From NCBI RefSeq assembly GCF_002216855.1, contig NZ_CP022355.1:1344695-1408694 (forward strand): a DNA stretch of 64,000 bases, read 5' to 3'. The translations under genes were made by a program, and so were the position numbers. Of this stretch, positions 54,861 to 64,000 are shown piece after piece. Source of the stretch: Paraphotobacterium marinum. Its GTDB lineage: Bacteria > Pseudomonadota > Gammaproteobacteria > Enterobacterales > Vibrionaceae. The notes below the pieces were generated by a model. That model was not told the origin of the DNA, did not search any database, and was given only the letters and a program-made list of their open reading frames with translations. Position 1 is the stretch's first letter; the number at the start of each line of letters is the position of its first letter.

Positions 54861-57775
54861 TTACCACCCCATAATAGGAGATATATAGTTAGAATAAAGT
54901 TCAGACGATATCTTTCCACTTCCAGTACTTGAACTATCACAAACTGGATGTGTCCAATCCGACATCATGTCGCCATCAACAGGGTTAATACTTACCCAAC
55001 TTGATGGATCTATTGAATATAGCCAATCATCTCCCCTATCTTCAACAATTTCATTATTCCAATCGAGAGCTTTTGCTAAATCAGGTGTTGCTCGGCCATA
55101 TAAAGTTCCAATTAACATAATTTTAGAATTAGGGTGATCTAACTTCAATCTATCAATAAAATTATTCATAGTACTTTTCCATTCAAATTTAGTCGGCACA
55201 GTTGTTTTTCCATATGTAGAAAAATCATTTGTTCCAAGCATAATAACAATTAAATCAGCACTCTGATCAGGAACACTTGGGTTTTCCCAGAAATCAAAAT
55301 CCCATATACCTGGATTATACCAAGCAAATTCAGTTTGGTTATAATAAATTGGTAATACATCATTCAAATCACCAGCACCATTCATAAATAAGCCTGCTCC
55401 TGATCTTGCAATAACCTGGAAGTCTGCATTACTTAGTCTAGCTGTTCTGGCTGGCCACGCCTTGTTTGCATTAGAGTTATCATTAGTTGGCCCTAAATTA
55501 CAACCACCCCAAAGATTGCATTCACAACCATACCCTGCCGAAATTGAATCACCAATAAAAATTATTTTTCTATTTGAACGAGGATCAGGTTCAACTAAAA
55601 TTCTATTTTCATCCAGAATAAATCCTTTAAAAGTAGATAACGTTCCACCCTCATTTCTTCTAAATAATTCTATAGTATGAGAACCATCAACTAAATTATT
55701 AGCTAATATATCTCTACCAGTTGGGTTAAGGTATAACCATTCACCACCATTAATTCTATAGTCCCATCTATTATCATCATCAAGTAAGACTGTTATACTA
55801 GTACCAGTGAATTTAGCTTTTATACCCGTTGCTCCCCACCCTGTTGTGGGATTTTGTAGATCACTACGGTTCCATCGACCGATATAGTTAATGTTATTAT
55901 TTGAAGCTAAAATAATATTTGATCGAAAATTTAATTCACCCGTTTCGAAACTCGTATCGATAGTCGAACTAATATCATTTTCATTACTATCATCCTCAGA
56001 GAAAACGATATTGGTTTCATCACTATTGTCTGTTGGTTGTGGATTATTTGGATTAATATTCGTGCCAAAATGGAATTCAATACACTCATTATAGTCATTT
56101 GCAATTAATGAAGTGAATGCTGTTTGATAAGAAACAAGCTTACACGAGTATTGTTCGGCACTATTATCCTCATAATTTCTATCCCAAAAAATATTTACAG
56201 ATGCGGCACCCTCAGAATTAAATGGAAGCATATCTGCGCAATTTAGCTTTTCTTCAGGATTTATAGTAACACCAAAAAAATTTGCAAAACTTTCATAATA
56301 GCTTATTCGACTTAGTGATTGACTTAACTCCTCTCCTTTATTGCATTCAACTCCTCCATTTATAATTTGAGTTGTAACTCCGAAACCAACCTTTAAATTT
56401 CGCGATAAATCACTTGAATTTGGCTTCCATACACCCTCTACAACCAAGTATATGCTAGGTTTCGGTGGTTGTGGATTCATATAAAAGAAGATAGCACTAG
56501 ATAAATTTAACCAACTATCTGCTACTAATTCAGGACTATTTAACAAAACACTCACATCATTAAACATAAATTTTGAAAATTGGCCGTAATTATAATTATA
56601 CGAAAGTTGTTTAGCTCCTCTACCATAGAAACTTTTAAAGTCCCCATTACTAAAACGACCACAAGGCCATACTTGACTCTGCCAAGCATTTTCTGAGCAC
56701 TCATCATTATATCCATTCCTAGAATTTTCATCCCATCCAATTTCTCTTAAATAAAACAATCCCTGTCTCCACAGCTCGGCTTCCTCGTAACTTGAAGACA
56801 TTCCTGTTTCTTGTACCATATGCGCAAATAACACGGTTAAATGTTTTCTACACACATAATCAGAGTTCACATTATTATCATGTGTCTTACAAAATTGAGT
56901 AAATTTAGCGACAGCTTTTAAAAAGTTACTGTATGTATAGGCTAAATTTCTAACTGGAAATAGATAATCCCAAGAATCTGAACTCAATATTCTTTCAACT
57001 CTTTTTACATTATCTGGATTCATTGGACTTAAAGGAATGACTGACTCAACAACCTCATTTTGAGCCAATTTCATAGAATCATTATATATAATTAATAACT
57101 CTTCTGAACTCAAAGTTTGAGTTTCTTGTATCAATAAATTATCTTGATTACTATTATTAACAACTGTAGTAGGTTCGTTTTCATTTGCACTATCAAAAAT
57201 CTCATCAGAAGCATTTGTATTTTCTATGACAGTTACGTCATTATTAACTTCTATCGGATCATCAACTATTGAAATTAACTCGGGTTCAACAGTATCATCT
57301 GATAAATTTTCAGTAACTTCATTTTGACTCTCTATAGTATTTTCAGAACTTACATTATAAACAGGCTCAATAGTTACCTCTATTTCTTTCCAAGCTGGAT
57401 ATGGTACTGGTAAGTCTGGTCTTTCAGAGGTATTCCACCACTGAGATTCGTAAATCGTGCCTAGATAATTTACGCGATTACCCTGCACATATATTTTATC
57501 AGGATCCCAGTTTTCATAAATTACCTTTTCATTATTTGTATTATTTTCAGGAACAACCATATTAATTACATCCCAAGGACCGAATGTTGATAACTGTGGT
57601 TTATCGCCTCTAGTCCACCATTTTGCAATAAAAATATTATTATCAAGTTTTACTTTATCATTTTGGACATAAATTTTTGAGGATCCCATAAATCTATCAC
57701 CTCAGAATATATTGGAAATATTGGGAAAAACATTATTAAGCTAAAAAAAATTATTTTTAAGTATTTTTCTATCAT
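54861..57775 (-). CDS. Secreted chitinase GH19 with two CBM5/12 modules and a CE2-type esterase domain (frameshift)
   Basis: Multidomain chitin/polysaccharide degrader of about 970 residues. A signal peptide (LKIIFFSLIMFFPIFPIYS) starts at ATG 57775; the main frame resumes at a T5 run (57674-57678), one base short. With that base the first CBM reads WDPQKIYVQNDKV like the second, WDPDKIYVQGNRV. Then: CBM5/12 twice (IAKWWTRGDKP, ESQWWNTSERP), an acidic Asn/Ser/Glu linker, GH19 chitinase (catalytic HMVQETG, about 290 of the main frame; FYGRGAKQLSYNYNYG), a second linker, and a C-terminal jelly roll plus SGNH esterase (IFIGDSISAGYG about 713; DWTHP about 912), as in CE2 acetyl esterases. The esterase would strip acetyl groups while the chitinase cuts. 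Nearby CRP-type and Fur-like sites. Confidence 0.88.
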
Positions 57776-57886
57776 ATTGTTCACCATTAATAAAATCGTT
57801 ATTAATTAAGTAAACGTCAGCTTTAATATCGATGTTTAACAAATTATCTAAAAGGTTTTTTTTTGGAAAAGGTTCAAGTTATAAAT

Positions 57887-57905
57887 GAAAATAATTATCA
57901 TTACC
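57887..57905. promoter_or_regulatory. Fur-box-like 19-mer
   Basis: On the minus strand GGTAATGATAATTATTTTC matches the 19-base Fur consensus GATAATGATAATCATTATC at 16 positions. It lies in the divergent region between the chitinase and the sRNA candidate. AT-rich DNA gives chance matches, so this is only a candidate. Confidence 0.3.
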
Positions 57906-57913
57906 AATAATAT

Positions 57914-57931
57914 TTGTGATCTGGATCACTT
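57914..57931. promoter_or_regulatory. CRP-type site
   Basis: TTGTGATCTGGATCACTT (57914-57931) contains TGTGA-N6-TCAC, the CRP palindrome, with only one half-site base off. Its centre (about 57922.5) lies about 40 bases upstream of the start expected from the TATAAT at 57951-57956, the classic class II activator position for the + strand. It is also 147 bases upstream of the chitinase start on the other strand. Confidence 0.65.
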
Positions 57932-57960
57932 TTATAGTTTTATAAAAAAGTATAATAAGA

Positions 57961-58046
57961 TCCTGTGTTAATCACTAAATGATTAACTAGGCAATTTCTT
58001 CGTTTTGTTTATTTTAGCCACAAATTGATTTTGTGGCTTTTTTTTT
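57961..58046 (+). ncRNA. Candidate CRP-controlled small RNA
   Basis: A perfect TATAAT (57951-57956) downstream of a CRP-type site is followed within about 85 bases by a strong terminator: GCCACAAA (58017-58024)/TTTGTGGC (58030-58037) plus nine T. Between them GTTAATCA (57967-57974)/TGATTAAC (57980-57987) forms an 8-bp hairpin, then a U-rich single strand (CTTCGTTTTGTTTATTTT), the layout of Hfq-binding small RNAs. No frame of use is present. It is not ybiT's terminator, because the T run is on the other strand. No known RNA family recognised. Confidence 0.55.
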
Positions 58047-58049
58047 AGA

Positions 58050-59642
58050 TTAGTTAGATATTTCTTTTTGAAGATACTCTTCATAATTTCCTGAAAAATC
58101 AATAATACCTTTATCAGTTATTTCAATAATTCTACTTGCTATTGAAGAGACAAACTGTCGGTCATGTGAGATAAATAAGAGAGTTCCCTCAAAGTGTTCT
58201 AGTGCCAAATTTAATGATTCAATAGATTCCATATCCATATGGTTTGTCGGTTCGTCTAGTAATAATATATTTGCTTTTTGCATTATTAACTTACCGATCA
58301 ACATTCTTCCTTGTTCACCTCCAGATAAAACCTTTACAGATTTTTTAATATCATTTTGTGTGAATAACATTCTACCCAAAATTGAACGAACAAACTGCTC
58401 ATCTTTATCCTTTGGTTTCCATTGATCCATCCAATCTAATAAATTCAAGTCTTCTTCAAATTCATGTTTATGATCTTGAGCATAATATCCAATATTGGCA
58501 TTTTCTGACCATTTAACAACCCCACTTATTGGTGCTTTATTACCAAAAATAGTTTCCATAAAAGTTGTTTTACCAATTCCATTTTTACCAATGATTGCAA
58601 TCTTTTCGCCAACTTCAACTCTTAATTTAACATCATCAAGTAAAATATTATTCTCATAACCTTGAACTAATTTGTTAATGTGGAGTATATTTCTAAATAA
58701 TTTTTTATCTACTTCAAAACGTATGAATGGGTTTTGTCGGCTAGACGGTCTCATTTCTTCCAATTTGATTTTATCCATCAACTTAAGTCTTGAAGTTGCC
58801 TGTTTTGCTTTAGAAGCATTAGCCGAAAAGCGACTTACAAAAGTTTGCAAATCAGCAAGTTGTGCTTTTTTCTTTTCATTATCTGAAATCATTCTTTGTT
58901 TGATTTGTTCAGCTGCGATCATAAAATCATCATAATTACCTGGAAAAATTTTCAGATCTTGATAATCTAAATCCGCAATATGCGTACAAACCTTGTTCAA
59001 GAAGTGTCTATCGTGAGAAATAATAATCATGGTGCAATTTTTCTGAATTAATATATCCTCAAGCCACCTTATAGTATTAATATCTAAGTTATTTGTCGGC
59101 TCATCTAATAACATTACATCAGGATCGGCAAAGAGGACTTGTGCTAATAACACTCTCACTTTTAAACCTGGTGGGATTTTACTCATAAGATCAAAGTGCA
59201 ATTCCTCTTCAATATCTAATTGAAGTAATAATTCGCCAGCTTTAGCTTCTGCAGAATAACCATCGAGTTCCGCAAATTGTATTTCCAAATCAGCAACTTT
59301 GAGTCCATCTTCCTCTGACATTTCTGGAAGTGAATATATTCGTTCTCTTTCTGTTTTAATTTTCCATAACTGTTTATGTCCCATTAAAACGGTATCAATA
59401 AGGGAGTAATTTTCATAGGCAAATTGATCTTGATTTAATTTTGCCAAACGAGTATTTTTGTCAATAAACACGTTTCCTGATGATGGCTCTAAATCCCCAC
59501 TTAAGATTTTCACAAAAGTAGATTTGCCACAACCATTTGCACCTATTAAACCATATCTATTATTATTTCCGAATTTTACAGAAATATTTTCAAATAAAGG
59601 CTTGTCTCCAAATTGAATTGTTAAGTTGGATGTCTGAATGAT
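58050..59642 (-). CDS. ybiT: ABC-F ATPase YbiT with apparent AUC start
   Basis: Cytoplasmic ABC-F protein likely acting on ribosomes. Two cassettes: cassette 1 [31 protein letters not shown]; cassette 2 [33 protein letters not shown]. The linker [18 protein letters not shown]-type segment ([17 protein letters not shown]) is YbiT-specific. The protein frame extends upstream of the first usable GTG (59513) to a stop at 59658-59660, without any ATG, GTG or TTG. The best start is ATC 59640-59642 ([20 protein letters not shown]), six bases after AAGGAG; it gives 530 residues, the exact E. coli YbiT length. Either a true non-canonical start or a point error. Confidence 0.9.
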   Translation of the reverse strand: MIQTSNLTIQFGDKPLFENISVKFGNNNRYGLIGANGCGKSTFVKILSGDLEPSSGNVFIDKNTRLAKLNQDQFAYENYSLIDTVLMGHKQLWKIKTERERIYSLPEMSEEDGLKVADLEIQFAELDGYSAEAKAGELLLQLDIEEELHFDLMSKIPPGLKVRVLLAQVLFADPDVMLLDEPTNNLDINTIRWLEDILIQKNCTMIIISHDRHFLNKVCTHIADLDYQDLKIFPGNYDDFMIAAEQIKQRMISDNEKKKAQLADLQTFVSRFSANASKAKQATSRLKLMDKIKLEEMRPSSRQNPFIRFEVDKKLFRNILHINKLVQGYENNILLDDVKLRVEVGEKIAIIGKNGIGKTTFMETIFGNKAPISGVVKWSENANIGYYAQDHKHEFEEDLNLLDWMDQWKPKDKDEQFVRSILGRMLFTQNDIKKSVKVLSGGEQGRMLIGKLIMQKANILLLDEPTNHMDMESIESLNLALEHFEGTLLFISHDRQFVSSIASRIIEITDKGIIDFSGNYEEYLQKEISN

Positions 59643-60060
59643 AGCGAGCTCCTTGACTCAAAAAATTTGTATAATAATATCAGATTATTTTTTCATTAAA
59701 AGGAAATATTTTTCTTCTTTTAAAATTAAAAGCCCATTCAAAATTTTGCAATTAATTCATCCCTACTTAATTTTTTTATCACTTATATTGCCGTTTCGTA
59801 CCTATTATATTGAAAAAAACATATTTAAAATAAAATGTATTGTGTATTCATTATCAATGACAGTGAGTATGTGGATAGGCAAGAGAAAACTTAAGTATAT
59901 TTTCTTTAATAATCAGATTTGGTTTATATTTTGGTATCCATAATACAATTCTAATTTATTCTAATGTCGATAAAAAATATAAAAAAATTTAAGAAAGGGT
60001 TTTAAATATTAGCACCCAATCAAATCATGTATATGAAAAAATCAATCTGTGGAGAACACA
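59643..60060. other. Intergenic region between ybiT and the GIN-domain gene
   Basis: Very AT-rich, with a 101-codon frame (59638-59943) rich in Phe/Ile/Lys/Tyr that overlaps the ybiT ribosome site and start; I consider it non-coding. No repeats or clear promoter elements beyond AT-rich tracts. The GIN gene's ribosome site (GGAG, 60050-60053) lies at the right end. Confidence 0.4.
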
Positions 60061-60890
60061 ATGTTAAACAAATTGTTTTATAAAAGTTTAATGATTCTAA
60101 TGATATTTATATCTATAAATACCTTAACTTTTTCAAAAGAAGTAACCATTAGTAAAGATGTTTCTGGATTTTCATCATTGTTAATCAATTCAAGTGGTAC
60201 GGTATATTTAAGGCAAGGTAATAAGGATTCAGTAAAAATTATCATAGAAAAGAACTTAATTCCTTATTTAGACGTTGATAATAGTTCCCATGAACTAAGT
60301 TTATCTATCGAAAAAAATAGGCCGGAAGCATCACAAGTTAAATATTACATTACCATGAAAGAGATAAAAAATTTAAAATCAGTAAATTCAGGTAAAATTA
60401 TGATCCTAACACCGCTCCGCACAAAGCAATTAACATTAGCTGTTGAAAATAGTGGTTTAATTGACATTGATAAAGTATATAATACCGGTGTTACAAATCT
60501 ATTACTTAAAAATAGTGGAACCATTAATATCAATGACCTTACTTCAATTGATTCAAATTTAGAAGTCAAAATTCTGGTCAAATCAATATTAATAATTTAA
60601 ACTCTGAAAAAATTCAATCTACTATTTCTAATAGTGGTCAAATAAATATTAACTCTGGAAAAAACGACTTTCAGAATGTTCAAATTAATAATAGTGGTAA
60701 TTATCAATCAGAAGGAATGATATCAAAAAAAGGAAATTTAGTGATAGAAAATTCCGGAAATATTCATGCTCAGATAAAGAAAAAAGTTAATATAGATATT
60801 TCTGGAAGCGGTAATGTTATTCTTAAAGGAAAACCAAAAGTTAAAAGATTAAATTCCAATAAAACTGGTATGGTCCAATTTATCGATTAA
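60061..60890 (+). CDS. Exported GIN-domain (DUF2807) protein, frameshift
   Basis: A about 276-residue exported protein of the DUF2807/GIN type. Signal peptide KLFYKSLMILMIFISINT, then a repetitive beta-structure with many N-S-G or S-G turns: FSSLLINSSGTVYLRQ, VENSGLIDIDKV, LKNSGTININDL. The frame stops at 60600; one extra A in the run 60568-60571 restores EVKNSGQININNLNSEK, SNSGQININS, ENSGNIHAQIK and ISGSGNVILKGKPKVKRL to a TAA at 60888-60890. This continuation of the same repeat proves the frameshift. Function unknown; the fold is a parallel beta-helix or adhesin-head-like. ATG 60061 has GGAG 7 bases upstream. Confidence 0.75.
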
Positions 60891-60910
60891 CAAAATATTC
60901 TTACTCTCAG

Positions 60911-60935
60911 AGGCTTATTATTTAAGCCTTCTTTT
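60911..60935 (+). terminator. Terminator after the GIN-domain gene
   Basis: AGGCTTA (60911-60917) and TAAGCCT (60923-60929) pair across TTATT and are followed by TCTTTT. It lies 20 bases past the GIN stop and also just past the convergent btuD stop. Confidence 0.65.
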
Positions 60936-60949
60936 ATCCACGAAACACT

Positions 60950-61696
60950 CTAATTATTTATATTAAAGTTATGATCAAATTCTAGATGATATGCTTTTTT
61001 TAAAATTACTGGATGCATAAGCTTTTCTGTCAACTCAAAATTTATACATTGCCCTTTTGACATCAAAATAACTTTATCTGAAAAGTTTTTTGTTTTGAGT
61101 AAATCATGATTGGACATTATTATAGTAACCCCTTTTGTTTTCAAATTATCGAGTAACTTATAAGTTTCAATTTGTTGTTTAACATCAAGGTATGTCATCG
61201 GCTCATCTAAAAGTATATATTTTGCATGTGGGTTAATGTCAGGCCATACCTGTATTATTGACGATGCTATTTTTATTCTTTGCCACTCACCATCAGATAA
61301 TTTGTTTATATTTCTCAACAACTTATCTTCAAGATCGAGCTTATGAGCAATTTCTAATACAACTTTTTCTTTTTCTTTTTCAGTTACATTTGAAATTGCT
61401 GATGCTGTTAACTTTAAAAACTCTAAAACCTTAACTGGAAATACTGGTCTAGATGATGTAGAAAGGTAGCTTCTTAGATAAGATAATTCATTCAATGAAT
61501 AATTACTTAATGCCTTTTGATTTAAAAAAATTTTATTTGCACCTAAAAATAACCCTGATAAACAATGAATTAATGTGCTTTTTCCACTTCCATTAGGCCC
61601 TATTATGTGAACAATTTCATTCGCTTCAATACTAAAAGATATTTGTTCCAATCGTTCTTTGACTTCTAACCCATTGACAAATATTAAGCTATTCAT
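60950..61696 (-). CDS. btuD: Vitamin B12/iron-siderophore ABC ATPase BtuD-like
   Basis: ATP-binding protein of a FecCD-type importer. 248 residues: Walker A IIGPNGSGKSTLIHCLSG, a Q-loop region, signature LSDGEWQRIKIASSIIQVWP and Walker B YILLDEPMTYLDVKQQ. It overlaps btuC by 8 bases. The btuCD assignment rests on similarity of BtuC and the ihfA neighbourhood; siderophore transport is an alternative since these families are alike. No binding-protein gene (btuF) or btuB receptor is in the window. Confidence 0.8.
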   Translation of the reverse strand: MNSLIFVNGLEVKERLEQISFSIEANEIVHIIGPNGSGKSTLIHCLSGLFLGANKIFLNQKALSNYSLNELSYLRSYLSTSSRPVFPVKVLEFLKLTASAISNVTEKEKEKVVLEIAHKLDLEDKLLRNINKLSDGEWQRIKIASSIIQVWPDINPHAKYILLDEPMTYLDVKQQIETYKLLDNLKTKGVTIIMSNHDLLKTKNFSDKVILMSKGQCINFELTEKLMHPVILKKAYHLEFDHNFNINN

Positions 61697-62615
61697 GATT
61701 AAATCGTATGAGAAGGTAAATAAAAATTGGAACGCTTAATGTAGTAATTATTATTCCTACTGGAATTTCTGTATAGGAAATCAGAGATCTCGATAAGATA
61801 TCTGATATTAAAAGTAATATTGCACCAGTGATAGCTGAGTTTAAGAGTATTGGTTTATTGGATGACCCTAATAATAAACGCATACAATGAGGGACAATCA
61901 ATCCTAGGAAACTAATTATTCCTGAACAAGAAACGCAAAGGCCAATTACAATAGATAATACTACTATTAGAATAATCCTAAACCTTTCAATATTGATACC
62001 AAGCTGTTTTGCATGTAAGTCACCAAGCATGATCAAATCTAATACATTGCTTTTGAAGTAAAGCCATATCATGATAGGAAGTGTTAATGTCAAAACATAT
62101 ACATGTATCCAACTTATACCGGACAAACTCCCCATTAACCAATACATCAAAAGTTTCATATTAAGTGCTGTACTAAAGTAATAAGACCATGTAACAATAA
62201 CACTTGAAAATAAGCCCAAAGATAAGCCTGCCAATAATAATTTAGTGGCTGAAAAATAAAATTTTACTGATAGCACAACTAGAATGATGGTAAAAATTAA
62301 AGAACCTACCATAGCAAAACACATAATGTTTAGAATAGAAGGTTCAATTGATAAAAAACAATAAACCAATGCAACTCCAACACTTGCTCCGCCAGAAATG
62401 CCCATGATGCCAGGCTCTGCTAATGGGTTTGATAAGATTACCTGTAAAATAGCACCTGACAATGATAGAGCGGAGCCAATCAAAATACATGCAAATAATC
62501 GAGGTAATCTTAAATCTTCAAAAATCTTAAAATCTATTGAATTATTATTTTTTAATATCTCTGAAATAGATAAATTTTGTACCAGAAAAAAAATTGAAAT
62601 AGTCACTAACATCAA
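61689..62615 (-). CDS. btuC: FecCD-family permease BtuC-like
   Basis: Inner-membrane permease of B12 import. About ten helices; LRLPRLFACILIGSALSLSG, NPLAEPGIMGISGGASVGVA, LGINIERFR, and FLGLIVPHCMRLLLG followed by TEIPVGIIITTLSVPIF fit BtuC closely, including the NPLAEPG, MYWLMGS and GLIVPH segments. The N-terminus is uncertain: the open frame has a TTG-ATG pair at 62615/62612. The sequence upstream to a better start at about 62660 (ATGGTCATT) is out of frame by one base in a T/A run. astE ends 64 bases upstream. Confidence 0.82.
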   Translation of the reverse strand: MMLVTISIFFLVQNLSISEILKNNNSIDFKIFEDLRLPRLFACILIGSALSLSGAILQVILSNPLAEPGIMGISGGASVGVALVYCFLSIEPSILNIMCFAMVGSLIFTIILVVLSVKFYFSATKLLLAGLSLGLFSSVIVTWSYYFSTALNMKLLMYWLMGSLSGISWIHVYVLTLTLPIMIWLYFKSNVLDLIMLGDLHAKQLGINIERFRIILIVVLSIVIGLCVSCSGIISFLGLIVPHCMRLLLGSSNKPILLNSAITGAILLLISDILSRSLISYTEIPVGIIITTLSVPIFIYLLIRFNHE

Positions 62616-62678
62616 GGATAAAACAATTGTAATATTTTTTTTAAAAATCTGTAATGACCATTAATGTTTGCCTAATAA

Positions 62679-63715
62679 TTAACTTTTCATAACTTGGTTG
62701 TTAACTATTTTAATTTGAGTAGGTTGCATTAACATGCAAGTCCTATGTCCAATTTGGACGTTGGGGTTTGGAAATACAACAGCCTCACCTCCTTCAGCAG
62801 CATAGTACTCTTGACCATTATCAGATGCTAGGTGAATTCCTTTTTCAAAAAAAGTAAAATTTGGTACACCAGCATCAAAAGTAAAATGAAAGTCATTTGT
62901 TTTCTTAAATAAAGTACGAGTAGATTTATATATATCTATATCTGATTCATCAAACTCAATATCTTTGTAACCATCTATAGATATTAACTCTGAGATGGCG
63001 TCAAATGTTGGTTGTAGTAACTTATGATCATTTTCGCCAAATCTAGCTACTTTTCCTAATTCTAATGTAATTGACTGCGACTCGTAAAACTCTCCCGTAT
63101 ACCAACTAAATGTTGAAGAAGGTATATCTGAAAGTGTTATTGCGCCTAGCTTAGTTTGAGCTAAAAAAGCAAAAAACTCAGGTTTGCGAACATTGCCTGT
63201 GCAGGATGGGCTTACCCCGAAGCCAAAGTATTTTGACTTTCTAATTGCACTATGTAAGTCCAAATGAATTTTATTAACATATGTTTTTTCTTAAAAAAGT
63301 ATTCTACTTTGGATTTCAAATTTTCAGCAATTTTATGCTCTATAGACTGACCTTGTTCTTTTCCTGAAAAGAGACGGTTTAAATTAATATCAATTTCTCT
63401 TACATGTTGATTAGTAGCTTTAGGATGGGCCACAATTAGAAGTAAATTTTTAGAAGGAATTATTTTTTCTTGAATAATACTATTCAAAAGTTCAGAGACA
63501 ACTTCAATTGGGGCAGTTTCATCACCATGAATACCAGAAGAAACAATAAGTGCATCAACTGACTCTTTTCTTGGTACTATTTCAATAATACCTCTGTCTA
63601 ATACGTTAATCTTTACTCCACTTTTAAGGGTAAAACTCCCAATTTCCACACTTAATTCTTCATTTAGAGTTGCTTTTAGAAAGTTCCCCTCTGAAATTAA
63701 TTGCAACATAGACAT
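62679..63715 (-). CDS. astE: Succinylglutamate desuccinylase AstE (frameshift)
   Basis: Last step of the arginine succinyltransferase pathway: hydrolyses N-succinylglutamate to glutamate and succinate with Zn. Frame 1 (to 63212) has VSSGIHGDETAPIEVVSELL (Zn ligands in GIHGDE), AHPKATNQHVREIDINLNRL and FSGKEQGQSIEHKIAENL. Frame 2 has DLHSAIRKSKYFGFGVSPSC (third ligand His), SITLELGKVARFGENDH (catalytic Glu) and GEEYY-type ends. The two join at a T4 run at 63269-63272 (+ strand), one base short in coding sense, giving LIKIHLDLHSAIR. Between ihfA and btuC, not in an ast operon. Confidence 0.87.
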
Positions 63716-63837
63716 AAATCTCTAAATCCTATTTGATATAAACTGAAGACATCATATAAAAAATTATGTTTCATTTAAAGCATCTGAATAGAAAAAGAGT
63801 ATTATCAGATTAAAATGCAACCTAAATAATTAAATAT

Positions 63838-64000
63838 TCATTTTTTCTTTAACTTTTCTACTCTATTTTTGAGTTTTTGACCTGCTTTAAAAGTTACGAC
63901 TCTTCTTGCAGAAATTGGAATATCATCTCCGGTCTTGGGATTTCTCCCCGGACGCTCTGATTTTTCTCTGATATCAAAGTTTCCAAACCCCGATAATTTA
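63838..64000 (-). CDS. ihfA: Integration host factor subunit alpha, C-terminal part
   Basis: Minus-strand partial gene running off the window end. The visible 54 codons read [40 protein letters not shown] and [13 protein letters not shown], matching IHF-alpha ([21 protein letters not shown]). The DNA-intercalating Pro is in RPGRNP. The stop codon is at 63838-63840. IHF bends DNA in replication, recombination and transcription. The N-terminal part, with the dimerisation helices, is outside the window. Confidence 0.93.
   Translation of the reverse strand, partial: KLSGFGNFDIREKSERPGRNPKTGDDIPISARRVVTFKAGQKLKNRVEKLKKK

Noticed and set aside
59638-59943. 101-codon + strand frame between ybiT and the GIN gene
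   Set aside because: Overlaps the ybiT start and is a Phe/Ile/Lys/Tyr-rich AT frame without ribosome site; probably chance.
1-64000. tRNA, rRNA, insertion sequences, integrases, phage genes
   Set aside because: None was recognised on either strand by inspection; a covariance-model search would be needed to exclude tRNA genes fully.

Overview
The window is very AT-rich DNA (by eye close to 30% GC) from a gammaproteobacterium. The core gene sets (pyrD-zapC-rlmL-uup-rmf-fabA-lonH-matP, ccoNOQP-fixH-ccoI-ccoS-uspE-ttcA, manA-epmC-yibL, ihfA with btuCD) point to the Enterobacterales/Vibrionales/Alteromonadales clade. The gene order is most like Alteromonadales such as Shewanella or Colwellia relatives. 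The exact genus cannot be read from the sequence. No rRNA, tRNA, insertion sequence or CRISPR array was recognised.

Layout. 1-8.6 kb is a conserved block for pyrimidine synthesis, cell division, 23S rRNA methylation, an ABC-F ATPase, ribosome hibernation, unsaturated fatty acid synthesis and Ter macrodomain organisation. 8.7-12.2 kb is accessory: a tandem pair of tiny exported paralogues, a solute-binding protein, and an orphan DUF4435 (TOPRIM-like) gene with higher GC. 12.2-19.3 kb holds a MarR regulator, a PNPOx-like flavoprotein translationally coupled to a PEP-utilising dikinase-like enzyme, a PhyH dioxygenase, a broken AraC regulator and an MFS transporter; this is the best candidate for an undescribed small-molecule module. 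19.3-28.9 kb has a giant secreted mono-haem protein and the cytochrome c maturation genes, rearranged (ccmA divergent, ccmB last, ccmG not found). 29-38.6 kb is mixed: a VOC protein, membrane proteins, dbpA, chaA, two decayed outer-membrane/iron-uptake remnants, a SIR2-like gene with an unknown neighbour, then yibL-epmC-manA. 38.7-47.8 kb encodes cbb3 oxidase and its assembly factors, without ccoG or fnr, then uspE and ttcA. 48-54.5 kb carries DUF2076, an aldo/keto reductase, a membrane LytTR regulator diverging from an SOS-controlled sulA-like gene, a 2H phosphoesterase, an AraC-type protein and a PEBP protein. 54.8-64 kb has a GH19 chitinase fused to a CE2-type esterase, a candidate CRP-dependent sRNA, ybiT with an apparent AUC start, a GIN-domain protein, btuD-btuC, astE and the end of ihfA.

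How the genes fit together: the ccm genes attach haem to CcoO, CcoP and probably the 1212-residue mono-haem protein, and the cco block builds the high-affinity terminal oxidase, so the best-represented theme is microaerobic respiration. Chitin breakdown with a nearby CRP-type site and B12 uptake suggest an environmental or host-associated marine lifestyle (inference).

A dominant oddity is that ten genes (rlmL, uup, matP, the first small exported gene, yibL, epmC, uspE, the chitinase, the GIN protein and astE) are each broken by what looks like one missing base in an A/T homopolymer. The protein continues perfectly in the next frame. Long-read consensus error is the simplest explanation; transcriptional slippage or real decay are alternatives. 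I annotated these as full-span genes and give the break position in each.
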